A program made the position numbers and the translations under genes. Under the pieces are notes generated by a model. It searched no databases. It was not told the origin of the DNA and saw only the letters and a program-made list of their open reading frames with translations. A stretch of 64,000 nucleotides of DNA. Origin: Streptomyces lacrimifluminis. Its GTDB lineage: Bacteria; Actinomycetota; Actinomycetes; Streptomycetales; Streptomycetaceae. The DNA is taken from assembly GCF_014646095.1 (NCBI RefSeq), contig NZ_BMMU01000009.1, positions 62,001-126,000 on the forward strand, written 5' to 3'. Shown here in pieces: positions 27,067 to 36,392 of the stretch (positions are counted from its first letter, which is position 1; every line of letters begins with the position of its first letter).

Positions 27067-27585
27067 ATGCTCACGAACCTGAACACCGCCTACACCGACA
27101 CGCGCGCGGCCGACCTCGCCTGGGCCCTGGGCCGGGAGCCGTTGCCCGCCCTCGCCACCCTCGACCTCGAACTGGCGGACGCCAAACTCCAGTTGAGACT
27201 CCTCGGCGCCTCCCATCAGGTGCTCCTGGAGGAGCGACAGGGCATCTGTTCGGAGACGGTCGCGTGCATCCCGGGTTCCAGCACCCCCCTCCCCCTCGGC
27301 GTGGCCAAACGGGTCGACGACTGGGAGTACGAGTTCGCGGCGAGAGTCGAGATCCTGTCGCCGGAATCGTTCGCGGGGCGCGCCCAGGAGTTGCTGGCCC
27401 TGGTCGCCGACCATCCCCACGGCCTGGCCGGCGTCTTCCCCGGCAGCCCGCACGCCTTCACCGCGATGCTGGCCCAGCGGCATGAGGGTCAGGTCCACTG
27501 GCGGACCTGGCACGCCTATCCGCAGGACGGGCAGCTGGTGGCGACCAGAACGCGGGTGGGGGTACGGGTGGCGGCGGCCCTCTGA
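27067..27585 (+). CDS. DUF2617 family protein
   Basis: 172 aa soluble protein. Conserved-looking blocks: DLAWALGREPLPALATLDL, RLLGASHQVLLEE, ETVACIPGSSTPLPLGVAK, LAGVFPGSPHAFTAMLAQ and VHWRTWHAYPQDGQLVATR. The family is actinobacterial with no known function and is commonly found beside the spermidine-synthase-like gene, as here (174 bases away, same strand). There is a weak GGAG ribosome site. Confidence 0.85.
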   Translation: MLTNLNTAYTDTRAADLAWALGREPLPALATLDLELADAKLQLRLLGASHQVLLEERQGICSETVACIPGSSTPLPLGVAKRVDDWEYEFAARVEILSPESFAGRAQELLALVADHPHGLAGVFPGSPHAFTAMLAQRHEGQVHWRTWHAYPQDGQLVATRTRVGVRVAAAL

Positions 27586-27746
27586 GTGACGGCGGCATGA
27601 CCGGCGGCCCTCCGGGCGAGTGGCGGCCATCGGTGGCGGCGGCCCTCCGAGGGAGCGTCGGCGGCGCATCCCGACCTTCACGCCGACTGCCTCCGCGTAA
27701 ACAGAGACCACACGTGTGGGTGACGAAGCGTACCCGGAGTGTGACG

Positions 27747-27752
27747 TAGCGT
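27747..27752 (+). promoter_or_regulatory. Leaderless-type -10 box of the spermidine-synthase-like gene
   Basis: TAGCGT ends 7 bases before GTG 27760; no ribosome site is present. Confidence 0.5.
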
Positions 27753-27759
27753 TCCCAGA

Positions 27760-29385
27760 GTGATCGAACCGCACGTGCCGGCCCCGCCGGGCAGTCCCCC
27801 GTCCTGGGGCAGCCCCGCGCGGCTGCCCGTCCGGCCCGGCGCCGGCCGGTTCCTGGTCCTCGCCGGCGCCTTCGTCTGTGCGGCCTGCGGACTGGTGTAC
27901 GAGCTGGAACTCGTCGCGCTCGCCTCGTACCTGATCGGCGACTCGGTCACCCAGGCGTCCGTCGTGCTCTCCGTGATGGTGTTCGCGATGGGTATCGGCT
28001 CGCTCGCCGCGAAACGCCTGAGCTGCCGCGCCGCGGCCGGCTTCGCCGCGGTCGAGGCGGCACTCGCGCTGGTCGGCGGATGCAGCGCGATGGCCCTGTA
28101 CGCGGTGTTCGCGTGGACCGGAGACTGGGGCGGCCTCTGGGCGAACGGCCCGCGCGTCCTCCTCGTCACCTTCTCCCTGATCATCGGTCTGCTGATCGGC
28201 ACCGAGGTGCCGCTGCTCATGGAGCTGATCCAGCGCATCCGCCGCCAGGACGCCGGCGGCGCGGTCGCCGACCTGTTCGCCGCGGACTATGTGGGCGCCC
28301 TGGTGGGCGGCCTGGCCTTCCCCTTCCTCCTGCTGCCCTGGCTCGGCCAGCTCACCGGCGCCCTGCTCACCGGCACGGTCAACGCGCTGGTCGGCGGCGC
28401 CCTCGTCCTCGGCCTGTTCCGGCGGGACCTCACCCGGCGCGCCCGCTGGCTGCTCGTGGTGGCCAACGTGACCGTGATCGGAGTCCTGGCCGCCGCGGCC
28501 GTACTCGTCGACGACTTCGAACGCGCGGCCCGGCACGCGATGTACGGCGACGACGTACGCGTAGCGCTGCGGACCGGCGTACAGGAGGTCGTTCTCACGG
28601 GCGGCACGCCCGGCCGGCCGCTGAACCTGTTCCTGGACGGCCGGCTGCGGGTCGGCGGGGTGGACGAGGGGCGCTACCACGAGGCGCTCGTTCACCCCGC
28701 GATGGACGGCCCGCACGCGCGCGTGCTCGTCCTCGGCGGCGCGGACGGGCTCGCCGCGCGGGAGGTGCTGCGCCATCCGGGCGTACGGCGGGTGGACGTC
28801 GTCGCGCTCGACGCGGGCGTGGTGCGGCTGGCGCGCCAGGACCCGGCCCTCGCCGCGCTGAACGCGCACGCGTTCGACGACCCGCGCGTCCATCTCACGA
28901 CGGCGGACGCCTTCCAGCTGCTGCGCGGTGCGCGGGCCGCCTATGACGTGGTCGTCTCGGATCTGCCGGATCCGGGCATCACTGCGAGTACGAAGCTGTA
29001 CTCGCAGGAGTTCTACGGGCTGACGCGGCAGGTGCTGACCGACGGCGGCCGGCTGGTCGTGCACGGCGGGCCGGTCTCCGCCCGGCCGCACGTGTTCTGG
29101 ACCGTCGAGACGACCATCCGGGCCGCCGGGCTGCGGACGGTGCCGTATCGCGTGGCCGGCCCGGATCGGACGGGGCTGGGGCCGGGGGCGGCGCGGGCCC
29201 CGCAGGACTGGGGGTTCGTGCTGGCCACGGCCGGGGGGTCCGTTCCCCGGCTGCGGGTGGACGGGCCCACCGCCCCTCGGCTGGGGACGCTCACCCAGGC
29301 GGGCCTTGAGGCGGACGCGCGGGCCGCGGCGCGTATGCGGGTGGCGGGGTTGCGGGCTTCGACGCTGGTGCATCCGCGTTACTGA
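27760..29385 (+). CDS. Membrane-fused spermidine synthase-like protein
   Basis: 541 aa. About seven membrane helices in residues 25-270 ([20 protein letters not shown] onward) are followed by a spermidine/spermine synthase Rossmann domain. The nucleotide-binding loop reads [16 protein letters not shown], with the third Gly of GGGDG changed to Ala. The catalytic loop is VSDLPDP, followed by [10 protein letters not shown] as in SpeE. The fusion is typical of actinobacterial multi-pass SpeE-like proteins, whose true substrate is uncertain. It may aminopropylate putrescine-like acceptors at the membrane. GTG start with a TAGCGT box 7 bases upstream, so probably leaderless. Confidence 0.85.
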   Translation: MIEPHVPAPPGSPPSWGSPARLPVRPGAGRFLVLAGAFVCAACGLVYELELVALASYLIGDSVTQASVVLSVMVFAMGIGSLAAKRLSCRAAAGFAAVEAALALVGGCSAMALYAVFAWTGDWGGLWANGPRVLLVTFSLIIGLLIGTEVPLLMELIQRIRRQDAGGAVADLFAADYVGALVGGLAFPFLLLPWLGQLTGALLTGTVNALVGGALVLGLFRRDLTRRARWLLVVANVTVIGVLAAAAVLVDDFERAARHAMYGDDVRVALRTGVQEVVLTGGTPGRPLNLFLDGRLRVGGVDEGRYHEALVHPAMDGPHARVLVLGGADGLAAREVLRHPGVRRVDVVALDAGVVRLARQDPALAALNAHAFDDPRVHLTTADAFQLLRGARAAYDVVVSDLPDPGITASTKLYSQEFYGLTRQVLTDGGRLVVHGGPVSARPHVFWTVETTIRAAGLRTVPYRVAGPDRTGLGPGAARAPQDWGFVLATAGGSVPRLRVDGPTAPRLGTLTQAGLEADARAAARMRVAGLRASTLVHPRY

Positions 29386-29421
29386 GCCGGTGCCGGTGCC
29401 GGTGCCGGTGCCGGTGGCGGT
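29386..29421 (+). repeat. GCCGGT hexanucleotide tandem repeat
   Basis: Five exact GCCGGT copies (29386-29415) and one variant, starting directly after the stop codon of the SpeE-like gene. Confidence 0.85.
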
Positions 29422-29552
29422 GGCGGGGCCGGGGGTCCTGCGGGGATGCGGGGGGTGCGCCGGGTGGGTGCCGGGTGGGCCGCGTGGGTGTGGATCCTGG
29501 GGGATCCCGTGGGAATCCCGGGATGCGCGGGTGCGGTGCGGGTCGTGCTGGG

Positions 29553-29558
29553 TACCCT
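29553..29558 (+). promoter_or_regulatory. Leaderless-type -10 box of the CoxG-like gene
   Basis: TACCCT lies 8 bases before ATG 29567; no ribosome site. Confidence 0.4.
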
Positions 29559-29566
29559 CGGGTTCC

Positions 29567-30460
29567 ATGGACCATGAGGTGTTCGTTCCGGTTCCGGCGG
29601 AGCGGCTGAGGGACGTGCTCGCCGACCCCGCGCGCATCGCCCGGGCGGTCCCCGGACTCCAGCAGGACGCGGGCACCGAGCCTGCCGCCGCCGGGGTCGC
29701 CGGGCGGCTGAAGGTGCGTATCGGAGGGCACACGATCACGTATCGCGGGTCCTTGCGGGTCGCGGACGGCCCGGACGGCAGCCAGGACGGCGGGGAGTGG
29801 GTCTACCTCTTGGAGGGCGACGCCGTCGAGGTGCGCGGCGGTGGGTCGGTGAAGGTGGCGTTGACGTTGCGGGTGCGGGTGCGGGGGATCGAGGACGGGA
29901 GCGGGTCCGCGTTGGTGTTCGGGGGCGCGGTGACCGCCGACGGGCGAGTGGCCGACCTTCCCGCGGACGCCGTCGCCGCGGCGGGGGCGCGGTTGTTGCG
30001 GCGGTTCGGGGAGGGCTTGGGGGAGGTCGCCGGGGAGCTGGACGGGCTGGAGGGCCTGGAAGGTTCGGAGGGGTCGAAGGAGGGTGAGCCGGCCGGGGCG
30101 TTCGGGGAGTCTCCGGTGGGCCCGGTCGCGGAGATCCCGGTTCCCGGCGCCGAGGTTCCCGAGGATCCCGGTGCGCTCGACGACGGTGACCTCGACGAGG
30201 GTGAGCAGGTCTCCGACCGGGTCTCCGAGCGGTTCGTGGCTGCCGGTGAGCCGCCTGCCGAGGCCGCGCACGCGCGTCGGACGATGATCGGGCGCAGTGC
30301 GGAGGAAGTGGACCACGCGCCGCCCCGGGGGCGGTACGCCCCTGTGCCGCCTCCGGAGCAGGTGTCGGGGAACGTGACGCTGCGGTGGGCTGCGCCGGCC
30401 GCGGCGTTGGTGGTGGCGTCGGCGATCGTGGTGGGACGGGTGCTGAGGAAGCGGCGGTGA
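29567..30460 (+). CDS. CoxG/SRPBCC-type protein with C-terminal membrane anchor
   Basis: 297 aa. Residues 1-~150 form an SRPBCC (START-like) domain similar to carbon monoxide dehydrogenase subunit G: EVFVPVPAERLRDVLADPAR, IARAVPGL, LKVRIGGHTITYRG, then a paired VKVALTLRVRV. A long acidic Pro/Glu/Gly linker (~155-265) follows, then a single membrane helix near the C-terminus (APAAALVVASAIVVG) and a short basic tail. The product would be tethered to the membrane with the SRPBCC domain in the cytoplasm. No CO dehydrogenase genes are nearby, so the ligand is unknown. Confidence 0.8.
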   Translation: MDHEVFVPVPAERLRDVLADPARIARAVPGLQQDAGTEPAAAGVAGRLKVRIGGHTITYRGSLRVADGPDGSQDGGEWVYLLEGDAVEVRGGGSVKVALTLRVRVRGIEDGSGSALVFGGAVTADGRVADLPADAVAAAGARLLRRFGEGLGEVAGELDGLEGLEGSEGSKEGEPAGAFGESPVGPVAEIPVPGAEVPEDPGALDDGDLDEGEQVSDRVSERFVAAGEPPAEAAHARRTMIGRSAEEVDHAPPRGRYAPVPPPEQVSGNVTLRWAAPAAALVVASAIVVGRVLRKRR

Positions 30461-30478
30461 GGTGGTGCGGGGTTGTTT

Positions 30479-30580
30479 CGCCCCCGCCGCCCCTACCCGT
30501 CCCATCCTGTCCCTGAAGGCTGCGCCCCCAGACCCCCCTTCGGACTGAACGGCCTCGTCCTCAAGCGCCGGACGGGCTGA
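30479..30580. repeat. Intergenic palindromic repeat, shortened copy
   Basis: It begins with CGCCCCCGCCGCCCCTACCC, identical to the start of the full copies at 34781 and 49682, and ends with CTCAAGCGCCGGACGGGCTG. It is about 102 bases instead of 184, apparently one arm only. It fills the gap between the CoxG-like gene and the epimerase gene. Confidence 0.75.
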
Positions 30581-30589
30581 AAGGCCCGG

Positions 30590-30595
30590 TAGGGT
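30590..30595 (+). promoter_or_regulatory. Leaderless-type -10 box of the aldose epimerase gene
   Basis: TAGGGT, 6 bases before GTG 30602; no ribosome site. Confidence 0.5.
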
Positions 30596-30601
30596 CGGCG
30601 T

Positions 30602-31402
30602 GTGAGTGACGATGAGATCACGCTGGCCGCGGGTGACGCGGAGGTGACCGTGCAGCCGGGGAACGGCGGCCGGGTCGGAGGGCTGCGCGTCGACGGAGTC
30701 GAACTGCTGCGGCAAGGGGAGCGGTTCGGCTGTTTTCCGATGGTCCCCTGGTGCGGGCGTACCCGGGACGGCCGCTTCCTCGACGGCGGCACCGTACGCC
30801 AACTCCCCCTCAACTCCCCGCCGCACGCCATCCACGGCACCGTCCGCGACGGCGCCTGGCGCGTCGCCCGCACCACCGCCGACGAGGCCGTGATCACGTA
30901 CGACCTCGTGGAGCCGTGGCCCTACGCCGGGCGCGTCACCCAACTCGTCGCGCTGACCCCGGACTCCCTCACGCTCACCATGTCCGTGGAGACGTACGCC
31001 GATTCCTTCCCGGCGCAGATCGGCTGGCACCCCTGGTTCAACCGGAACCTCGGCGGGGCCGACGCACCGGCGGAGGTCCAGGTCGCCTTCACGCCCGCCT
31101 GGCAGGAGGAGCGCGGCGACGACCACCTGCCCACCGGGGAGCGGATCGAACCGAGCCCCGGGCCCTGGGACGACTGCTTCGGTATGCCCGGCGGCGTCGA
31201 TGTCACCCTCACCTGGCCGCAGCGGCTGGAGCTGAAGGTGACCAGCCCCGAGGAATGGGTCGTCGTGTACGACGAGCAGGACGCCGCCGTGTGTGTGGAG
31301 CCGCAGACCGGCCCGCCCAACGGGCTCAACACCCTGCCGCGTCTCGTCACGCCCATCGAGCCCCTGGAAGCCACCATGACGTGGAGTTGGCGAGCCCTAT
31401 GA
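30602..31402 (+). CDS. Aldose 1-epimerase family protein (mutarotase)
   Basis: 266 aa. Galactose-mutarotase fold: VTVQPGNGGRVGGLRVDG at the start, the catalytic-region His in SPPHAIHG and IGWHPWF, and the general-base Glu in VCVEPQTGPPNG. It interconverts anomers of an aldose or sugar phosphate; the substrate is not fixed by sequence. GTG start behind a TAGGGT box, so probably leaderless. Its stop lies 24 bases from the pyrE start, but pyrE has its own -10-like box. Confidence 0.88.
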   Translation: MSDDEITLAAGDAEVTVQPGNGGRVGGLRVDGVELLRQGERFGCFPMVPWCGRTRDGRFLDGGTVRQLPLNSPPHAIHGTVRDGAWRVARTTADEAVITYDLVEPWPYAGRVTQLVALTPDSLTLTMSVETYADSFPAQIGWHPWFNRNLGGADAPAEVQVAFTPAWQEERGDDHLPTGERIEPSPGPWDDCFGMPGGVDVTLTWPQRLELKVTSPEEWVVVYDEQDAAVCVEPQTGPPNGLNTLPRLVTPIEPLEATMTWSWRAL

Positions 31403-31412
31403 CGACCCCGTC

Positions 31413-31418
31413 TAGGCT
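31413..31418 (+). promoter_or_regulatory. Leaderless-type -10 box of pyrE
   Basis: TAGGCT, 7 bases before ATG 31426. Confidence 0.45.
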
Positions 31419-31425
31419 GGCGGGC

Positions 31426-31998
31426 ATGAGTGCAGGCATTGATGACGTAGACGTACGCGGCGCGCTGCTGCGGCAGATCAAGGACAAGGCCGTCGTGCAC
31501 GGCAAGGTGACCCTGTCGTCGGGTCTTGAGGCCGACTACTACATCGACCTCCGCCTCGTCACCCTCGACGGGGAGGCCGCGCCGCTGGTCGGGCAGGTGC
31601 TGCTCGATCTGGCGGCCGAGGCCGGGCTGGAGTTCGACGCCGTGGGCGGGCTGACCATGGGGGCCGACCCCGTCGGCACGGCCATGATGCACGCCGCCGC
31701 GGCCCGCGGACAGCGCCTCGACGCGTTCGTCGTGCGCAAGGCGGCCAAGGCGCACGGAATGCAGAAGCGCGTCGAGGGGCCGGGCATCGAGGGGCGGCGC
31801 GTGCTGGTCGTCGAGGACACGTCGACGACGGGCGACTCGCCGCTCACCGCCGTGGCGGCCGTGCGCGAGGCAGGCGCCGAGGTGGTGGGCGTGGCGACCA
31901 TCGTCGACCGGGCGACGGGCGCCGCCGAGAAGATCGAGCAGGGCGCCGGGGTGCCGTACCTCTTCGCGTACTCGAAGAGCGACCTGGGCCTGGACTGA
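31426..31998 (+). CDS. pyrE: Orotate phosphoribosyltransferase
   Basis: 190 aa cytoplasmic enzyme joining orotate to PRPP in pyrimidine synthesis. TLSSGLEADYYIDLR at the N-terminus, VGGLTMGADPVGTAMM, and the PRPP-binding motif VLVVEDTSTTGDSPLTAV. ATG 31426 is chosen because of the -10-like box 7 bases upstream. An ATG at 31399, overlapping the epimerase stop, would add nine residues. Full length for the short actinobacterial type. Confidence 0.95.
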   Translation: MSAGIDDVDVRGALLRQIKDKAVVHGKVTLSSGLEADYYIDLRLVTLDGEAAPLVGQVLLDLAAEAGLEFDAVGGLTMGADPVGTAMMHAAAARGQRLDAFVVRKAAKAHGMQKRVEGPGIEGRRVLVVEDTSTTGDSPLTAVAAVREAGAEVVGVATIVDRATGAAEKIEQGAGVPYLFAYSKSDLGLD

Positions 31999-32204
31999 GT
32001 GACTGAGTACCGGGCGTCCGACCTGACGAACACCGGACTCCGTACCGGACTCCGTACTGGGCGAAACGTCTGGAAAGATGGGGCCGACGATGACGTCGCT
32101 TCCCAGGTCTCGCAACCGGGTCTAGGTCAGGGCCGCAGGTAACGCAGTACGCCAGATCTGCAGATCTACAGATCGCCAACCCGCACATCACGAGGAGCGG
32201 ACAC

Positions 32205-33236
32205 ATGCCCATCGCAACCCCTGAGGTCTACAGCGAAATGCTTGACCGGGCAAAGGCAGGCAAGTTCGCCTACCCGGCCATCAACGTGACCTCGACCCAG
32301 ACCCTGCACGCTGCCCTGCGCGGCTTCGCGGAGGCGGAGAGCGACGGCATCATCCAGATCTCGACGGGTGGTGCGGAGTTCCTCGGCGGCCAGTACAGCA
32401 AGGACATGGTCACCGGTTCCGTCGCCCTGGCCGAGTTCGCGCACATCGTCGCCGAGAAGTACCCGGTCACGGTCGCCCTGCACACGGACCACTGCCCGAA
32501 GGACAAGCTCGACGGGTATGTGCGACCGCTGCTCGCCGTTTCCGAGGAGCGGGTGAAGGCCGGTCGCAACCCGCTGTTCCAGTCCCACATGTGGGACGGC
32601 TCCGCCGAGACCCTCGCGGACAACCTCGCCATCGCGCAGGAGCTGCTGGCCCGCGCCGTCGCCGCGAAGATCATCCTTGAGGTCGAGATCACGCCGACCG
32701 GTGGTGAGGAGGACGGTGTCTCGCACGAGATCAACGACTCCCTCTACACGACCGTCGACGACGCGCTGCGTACGGTCGAGGCGCTGGGGCTGGGTGAGAA
32801 GGGGCGTTACCTGCTCGCCGCGTCCTTCGGCAACGTCCACGGCGTGTACAAGCCCGGCAACGTCGTCCTGCGCCCCGACCTCCTCAAGGAGCTGAACGAG
32901 GGCGTCGCCGCGAAGTACGGTCAGCCGGCCGGCTCACAGCCGTTCGACTTCGTCTTCCACGGCGGCTCCGGCTCCTCGGCGGAGGAGATCGCCACCGCGC
33001 TGGAGAACGGCGTAGTGAAGATGAACCTCGACACCGACACCCAGTACGCCTTCACGCGTCCCGTCGCCGACCACATGTTCCGCAACTACGACGGCGTCCT
33101 GAAGGTCGACGGCGAGGTCGGCTCCAAGTCGACCTACGACCCGCGTACGTGGGGCAAGCTGGCCGAGGCGAGCATGGCCGCGCGTGTCGTCGTGGCCACG
33201 CAGGACCTGCGCTCGGCGGGTACGAAGATCAAGTAG
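32205..33236 (+). CDS. fbaA: Class II fructose-bisphosphate aldolase
   Basis: 343 aa zinc enzyme of glycolysis/gluconeogenesis. Zn ligands in ALHTDHCPKDKL and at GNVHGVYKPGNV and FVFHGGSGSS; the DTDTQYAFTRP block is typical of class IIA. The ATG has GAGGAG 8 bases upstream. The 206-base leader carries a tandem ACCGGACTCCGT repeat near 32030-32055 and probably the promoter. Strong terminator after the gene. Confidence 0.97.
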   Translation: MPIATPEVYSEMLDRAKAGKFAYPAINVTSTQTLHAALRGFAEAESDGIIQISTGGAEFLGGQYSKDMVTGSVALAEFAHIVAEKYPVTVALHTDHCPKDKLDGYVRPLLAVSEERVKAGRNPLFQSHMWDGSAETLADNLAIAQELLARAVAAKIILEVEITPTGGEEDGVSHEINDSLYTTVDDALRTVEALGLGEKGRYLLAASFGNVHGVYKPGNVVLRPDLLKELNEGVAAKYGQPAGSQPFDFVFHGGSGSSAEEIATALENGVVKMNLDTDTQYAFTRPVADHMFRNYDGVLKVDGEVGSKSTYDPRTWGKLAEASMAARVVVATQDLRSAGTKIK

Positions 33237-33250
33237 TTCCGTACGGTTCT

Positions 33251-33289
33251 CAGCGAGCCCGGCGTCTGTCTACGGCGCCGGGCTCGCTG
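33251..33289 (+). terminator. Terminator of the aldolase gene
   Basis: A 14-bp perfect stem (33251-33264 with 33276-33289), loop 11, ending 12 bases before the next start codon. Confidence 0.8.
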
Positions 33290-33301
33290 TATACCTGGGG
33301 C

Positions 33302-34777
33302 ATGTCGGACGTGCGCCTCGCCTCGCCCCAGGGCCGGTGGATCCTTCTCACCACGATCCTCGGCTCCAGCATGGCCCTGCTGGACTCGACCGTCGTGAAC
33401 GTCGCGCTGCCGCGCATCGGCCGTGACCTCGACGCCGATCTGGCCGCCCTCCAGTGGACGGTCAACGCGTACATGCTGACGCTGGCCGGCCTGATCCTGC
33501 TGGGCGGTTCGCTCGGGGACCGGTACGGCCGCCGCAAGGTCTTCGTGGTCGGGGTGGTGTGGTTCGCCGTCGCCTCGCTGCTCTGCGGCCTCGCCCCGAA
33601 CGCCGACGTGCTCGTCGCCGCCCGCGCCCTGCAGGGCATCGGCGGCGCGCTCCTCACCCCCGGCTCCCTCGCGATCATCCAGGCCTCCTTCCACCCCGAC
33701 GACCGGGGGCGGGCGGTCGGGCTGTGGTCCGGCTTCGGGGGCGTCGGCGCTGCCGTGGGCCCCTTCCTGGGCGGCTGGCTGGTGGACGGTCCGGGCTGGC
33801 GGTGGGTGTTCCTGCTGAACGTTCCGGTGGCGCTGTTCTGCGCCCCCATCGCCGTACGCCATGTCCCCGAGTCCGGTGACGGCCGTACGCGCCACGGGCG
33901 CTTCGACGTCCTCGGCGCCGCCCTGGGCGCCCTGGCGCTCGCCCTGGTGACGTACGCGCTGATCGAGGCCAGGTCCGGTTCCGTCACCGTCGTGGTTTCG
34001 GCGGTGGCGGGTGTCGCGGCGGGGGTGGCCTTCGTGTACGTCGAGCGGCGGCGGGCCGAGGACGCGATGATGCCGCTGGACATCTTCGGCTCGCGCCAGT
34101 TCACGGCCGTCAACCTGGTCACCCTGTGCGTGTACGCCGCCTTCGGCGGCTTCTTCTTCCTCTCCGCGCTCCAGCTCCAGGTGGTCGTCGGCTACTCGGC
34201 CCTGGGCGCCGGCACGGCCCTGCTGCCGACCACCGCCCTGATGCTGCTGCTGTCGGCGCGCTCGGGGGAGCTGGCGGAGCGGATCGGGCCGCGCGTGCCG
34301 CTGACGGTCGGGCCGTTGCTGTGTGCGGCGGGGATGCTGCTGATGCTGCGGGTGGGGGCCGGGGCGTCGTACGCCGCCGATGTGCTGCCCGCCGTACTGG
34401 TGCTCGGGCTGGGCATGGTGACGCTGGTCGCGCCGCTCACGTCGAGCGTGCTGGCGTCGGTGGACGTTGCCCGGGCGGGGCTGGCGAGCGGGGTGAACAA
34501 CGCGGCGGCGCGGGCGGCGGGGTTGGTCGCGGTGGCGGCGTTGCCGCTGGTGACGGGGATGGGGGCGGAGGCGTATCGGTCGGGGGCGGTGTTCGACGAG
34601 GCGTTTCGGCGGGCGATGGTGGTGTGTGCGGGGGTGTTGGTGGCGGGGTCGGTGCTGGCGTTCTTGACCGTGCGCAAGCCGGGGGCGGGGTGTGCGACCC
34701 CGGAGTGCCGGACGCATGGGTGTGTGACCGCTCCGCCGCTGGAGGGGGCGGGCGCGGGGGAGGGCGACCGTCCTTGA
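33302..34777 (+). CDS. MFS drug exporter (DHA2 family, 14 helices)
   Basis: 491 aa. The motif DSTVVNVALPRIGRDL in helix 1 and LGGSLGDRYGRRKVFVVG between helices 2 and 3 mark DHA2 drug:proton antiporters. GLWSGFGGVGAAVGPFLGG is motif C of exporters. Fourteen hydrophobic segments fit the length. The C-terminal ~35 residues are Cys/Pro/Gly-rich and probably cytoplasmic. It starts just after the aldolase terminator with no clear ribosome site; TATACC lies 6 bases upstream. No regulator is adjacent, so the substrate is unknown. A 184-base palindromic repeat begins 3 bases after the stop. Confidence 0.9.
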   Translation: MSDVRLASPQGRWILLTTILGSSMALLDSTVVNVALPRIGRDLDADLAALQWTVNAYMLTLAGLILLGGSLGDRYGRRKVFVVGVVWFAVASLLCGLAPNADVLVAARALQGIGGALLTPGSLAIIQASFHPDDRGRAVGLWSGFGGVGAAVGPFLGGWLVDGPGWRWVFLLNVPVALFCAPIAVRHVPESGDGRTRHGRFDVLGAALGALALALVTYALIEARSGSVTVVVSAVAGVAAGVAFVYVERRRAEDAMMPLDIFGSRQFTAVNLVTLCVYAAFGGFFFLSALQLQVVVGYSALGAGTALLPTTALMLLLSARSGELAERIGPRVPLTVGPLLCAAGMLLMLRVGAGASYAADVLPAVLVLGLGMVTLVAPLTSSVLASVDVARAGLASGVNNAAARAAGLVAVAALPLVTGMGAEAYRSGAVFDEAFRRAMVVCAGVLVAGSVLAFLTVRKPGAGCATPECRTHGCVTAPPLEGAGAGEGDRP

Positions 34778-34780
34778 TCT

Positions 34781-34964
34781 CGCCCCCGCCGCCCCTACCC
34801 GTCCCGTCCTCGGGGGCTCCGCCCCCGAACCCCCGCTCCTCAAACGCCGGAGGGGCTGACGCACCCAGCCTGTCCGGCGATTGAGGACGAGGCCCCTTCA
34901 GGGCCGAAGCGGGGGTCTGGGGCAGCAGCCCCCAGAGACGGGACGGGTAAGGGCGGCGGGGGCG
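34781..34964. repeat. Intergenic palindromic repeat, full copy 1
   Basis: 184 bases forming an imperfect long inverted repeat. It opens with CGCCCCCGCCGCCCCTACCC and closes with the near complement GGGTAAGGGCGGCGGGGGCG. Same length and layout as 49682-49865. It lies between the MFS stop and the DUF3151 start and may act as a terminator. Confidence 0.85.
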
Positions 34965-34982
34965 ATGCAGCAGACTGGAGGC

Positions 34983-35399
34983 ATGACCCTTCACGAAAAC
35001 CTGCTCGGTGGTCCGGCTCCCACCCATCTCCCCGACTATCCCGAGCCCCGCGAGCTCCTCGCGAACGGCACCGCCCCCGCCGACGTCGCCGCGAAGTACC
35101 CCACCTCCTCCCTCGCCTGGGCGCAGCTCGCCGACGACGCGTTCGAGCGGGGCAGCGTCGTGGAGTCGTACGCGTACGCCCGTACCGGATACCACCGCGG
35201 CCTCGACTCCCTGCGTCGCGCAGGCTGGAAGGGGCACGGACCCGTGCCGTGGGAGCACGAGCCGAACCGTGGCTTCCTGCGGGCCCTGCACGCCCTCGCC
35301 CGTGCCGCCGGTTCGATCGGTGAGCAGGAGGAGTACGAGCGCTGCACCCAGTTCCTGAAGGACTCCTCCCCGACCGCGGCTCAGACGCTCGGTCAGTAG
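34983..35399 (+). CDS. DUF3151 family protein
   Basis: 138 aa soluble helical protein. Blocks: ENLLGGPAPTHLPDYPEP, SSLAWAQLADDAFERG, ESYAYARTGYHRGLDSLRRA and NRGFLRALHALARAAG, with the look of tetratricopeptide-like helices. The ATG follows GGAGG by 1-2 bases, slightly close. It is a conserved actinobacterial family of unknown role. Own terminator follows. Confidence 0.85.
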   Translation: MTLHENLLGGPAPTHLPDYPEPRELLANGTAPADVAAKYPTSSLAWAQLADDAFERGSVVESYAYARTGYHRGLDSLRRAGWKGHGPVPWEHEPNRGFLRALHALARAAGSIGEQEEYERCTQFLKDSSPTAAQTLGQ

Positions 35400-35416
35400 T
35401 CCTCCGTCTGTACACA

Positions 35417-35444
35417 AGGCCCGTCTGTGAACAGGCGGGCCTTG
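35417..35444 (+). terminator. Terminator of the DUF3151 gene
   Basis: AAGGCCCGTCTGT (35417-35429) pairs with 35432-35444 through one G-U pair; a compact stem. Confidence 0.7.
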
Positions 35445-35546
35445 CGGATTCGGGGGACGATTGTGTTGAATGCCCCGGGGACCGGGGCCCCCGTGTCGGA
35501 ATTCGGCAGGGGCGGACCGCTACCCGGAGTACAACAGGAGACAGCG

Positions 35547-36392
35547 ATGTCCCTCCAGGCTCAGCCCCCCGAGGCTTCGGAGCCCGAGACCCCGCATCTC
35601 GACTTCGCCGGCACCACCCCGTACGAGGACTACGTCCAGGCCGACGTCCTCACCCACCTCCAGCACACCCTCTCCGACGACCCCGGAGAGATGGTCTTCC
35701 TGGTGACCACCCAGGTCATGGAGTTGTGGTTCACGGTCATCGTGCACGAGTGGGAGACCGCCGCGAAGGCTCTGCGCGGCGATGACGTGCCCACCGCCGT
35801 CGCCGCGCTCAAGCGTTCCGTGCGTGAGCTGGACGCGCTCAACGCCTCGTGGCGCCCCCTCGCCCAGCTCACCCCGGCCCAGTTCAACTCGTACCGCGCC
35901 GCCCTCGGTGAGGGTTCCGGGTTCCAGTCCGCGATGTACCGGCGGATGGAGTTCCTGCTCGGTGAGAAGTCCGCGTCGATGCTCGTGCCCCATCGGGCCG
36001 CACCGCGCGTGTACGCCGAGCTGGAGAAGGCGCTGCACGAACCGAGCCTGTACGACGAGGTGTTGAGGCTGCTCGCGCGGCGCGGGTACGCCGTCCCGGA
36101 CGCCGTCCTCGCCCGGGACGTGTCCCAGCGGTACGAGCCCTCGGCCGAGGTCGAGGCCGTCTGGACCCTCCTGTACTCCGGTGACTCCGAGGATCAACTC
36201 GCCCGCCTCGGCGAGGCGTTGACGAATGTCGCCGAGCTGGTGTGGCGTTGGCGCAACGACCATCTCGTCGCCACCCGGCGGGCCATGGGCGCCAAGGCGG
36301 GTACCGGCGGCTCCGCCGGGGTCGCCTGGCTGGAGAAGCGGGCGCAGAAGAACGTCTTCCCCGAGCTGTGGACGGCGAGGTCCCATGTCTGA
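35547..36392 (+). CDS. kynA: Tryptophan 2,3-dioxygenase
   Basis: 281 aa haem enzyme opening the indole ring of tryptophan to N-formylkynurenine. TPYEDYVQADVLTHLQ, the substrate-side segment FLVTTQVMELWFTVIVHEW, GEGSGFQSAMYRRMEFLLG and the haem-proximal region LVWRWRNDHLVATRRAMGAK with its His. ATG with AGGAG 6 bases upstream. The stop lies inside the start of kynU (8-base overlap), so the two are coupled. First gene of the tryptophan-to-anthranilate route here. Confidence 0.95.
   Translation: MSLQAQPPEASEPETPHLDFAGTTPYEDYVQADVLTHLQHTLSDDPGEMVFLVTTQVMELWFTVIVHEWETAAKALRGDDVPTAVAALKRSVRELDALNASWRPLAQLTPAQFNSYRAALGEGSGFQSAMYRRMEFLLGEKSASMLVPHRAAPRVYAELEKALHEPSLYDEVLRLLARRGYAVPDAVLARDVSQRYEPSAEVEAVWTLLYSGDSEDQLARLGEALTNVAELVWRWRNDHLVATRRAMGAKAGTGGSAGVAWLEKRAQKNVFPELWTARSHV

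Noticed and set aside
29386-29421. A CRISPR-like repeat array
   Set aside because: The units are 6 bases with no spacers; it is a simple tandem repeat. No other array is present.
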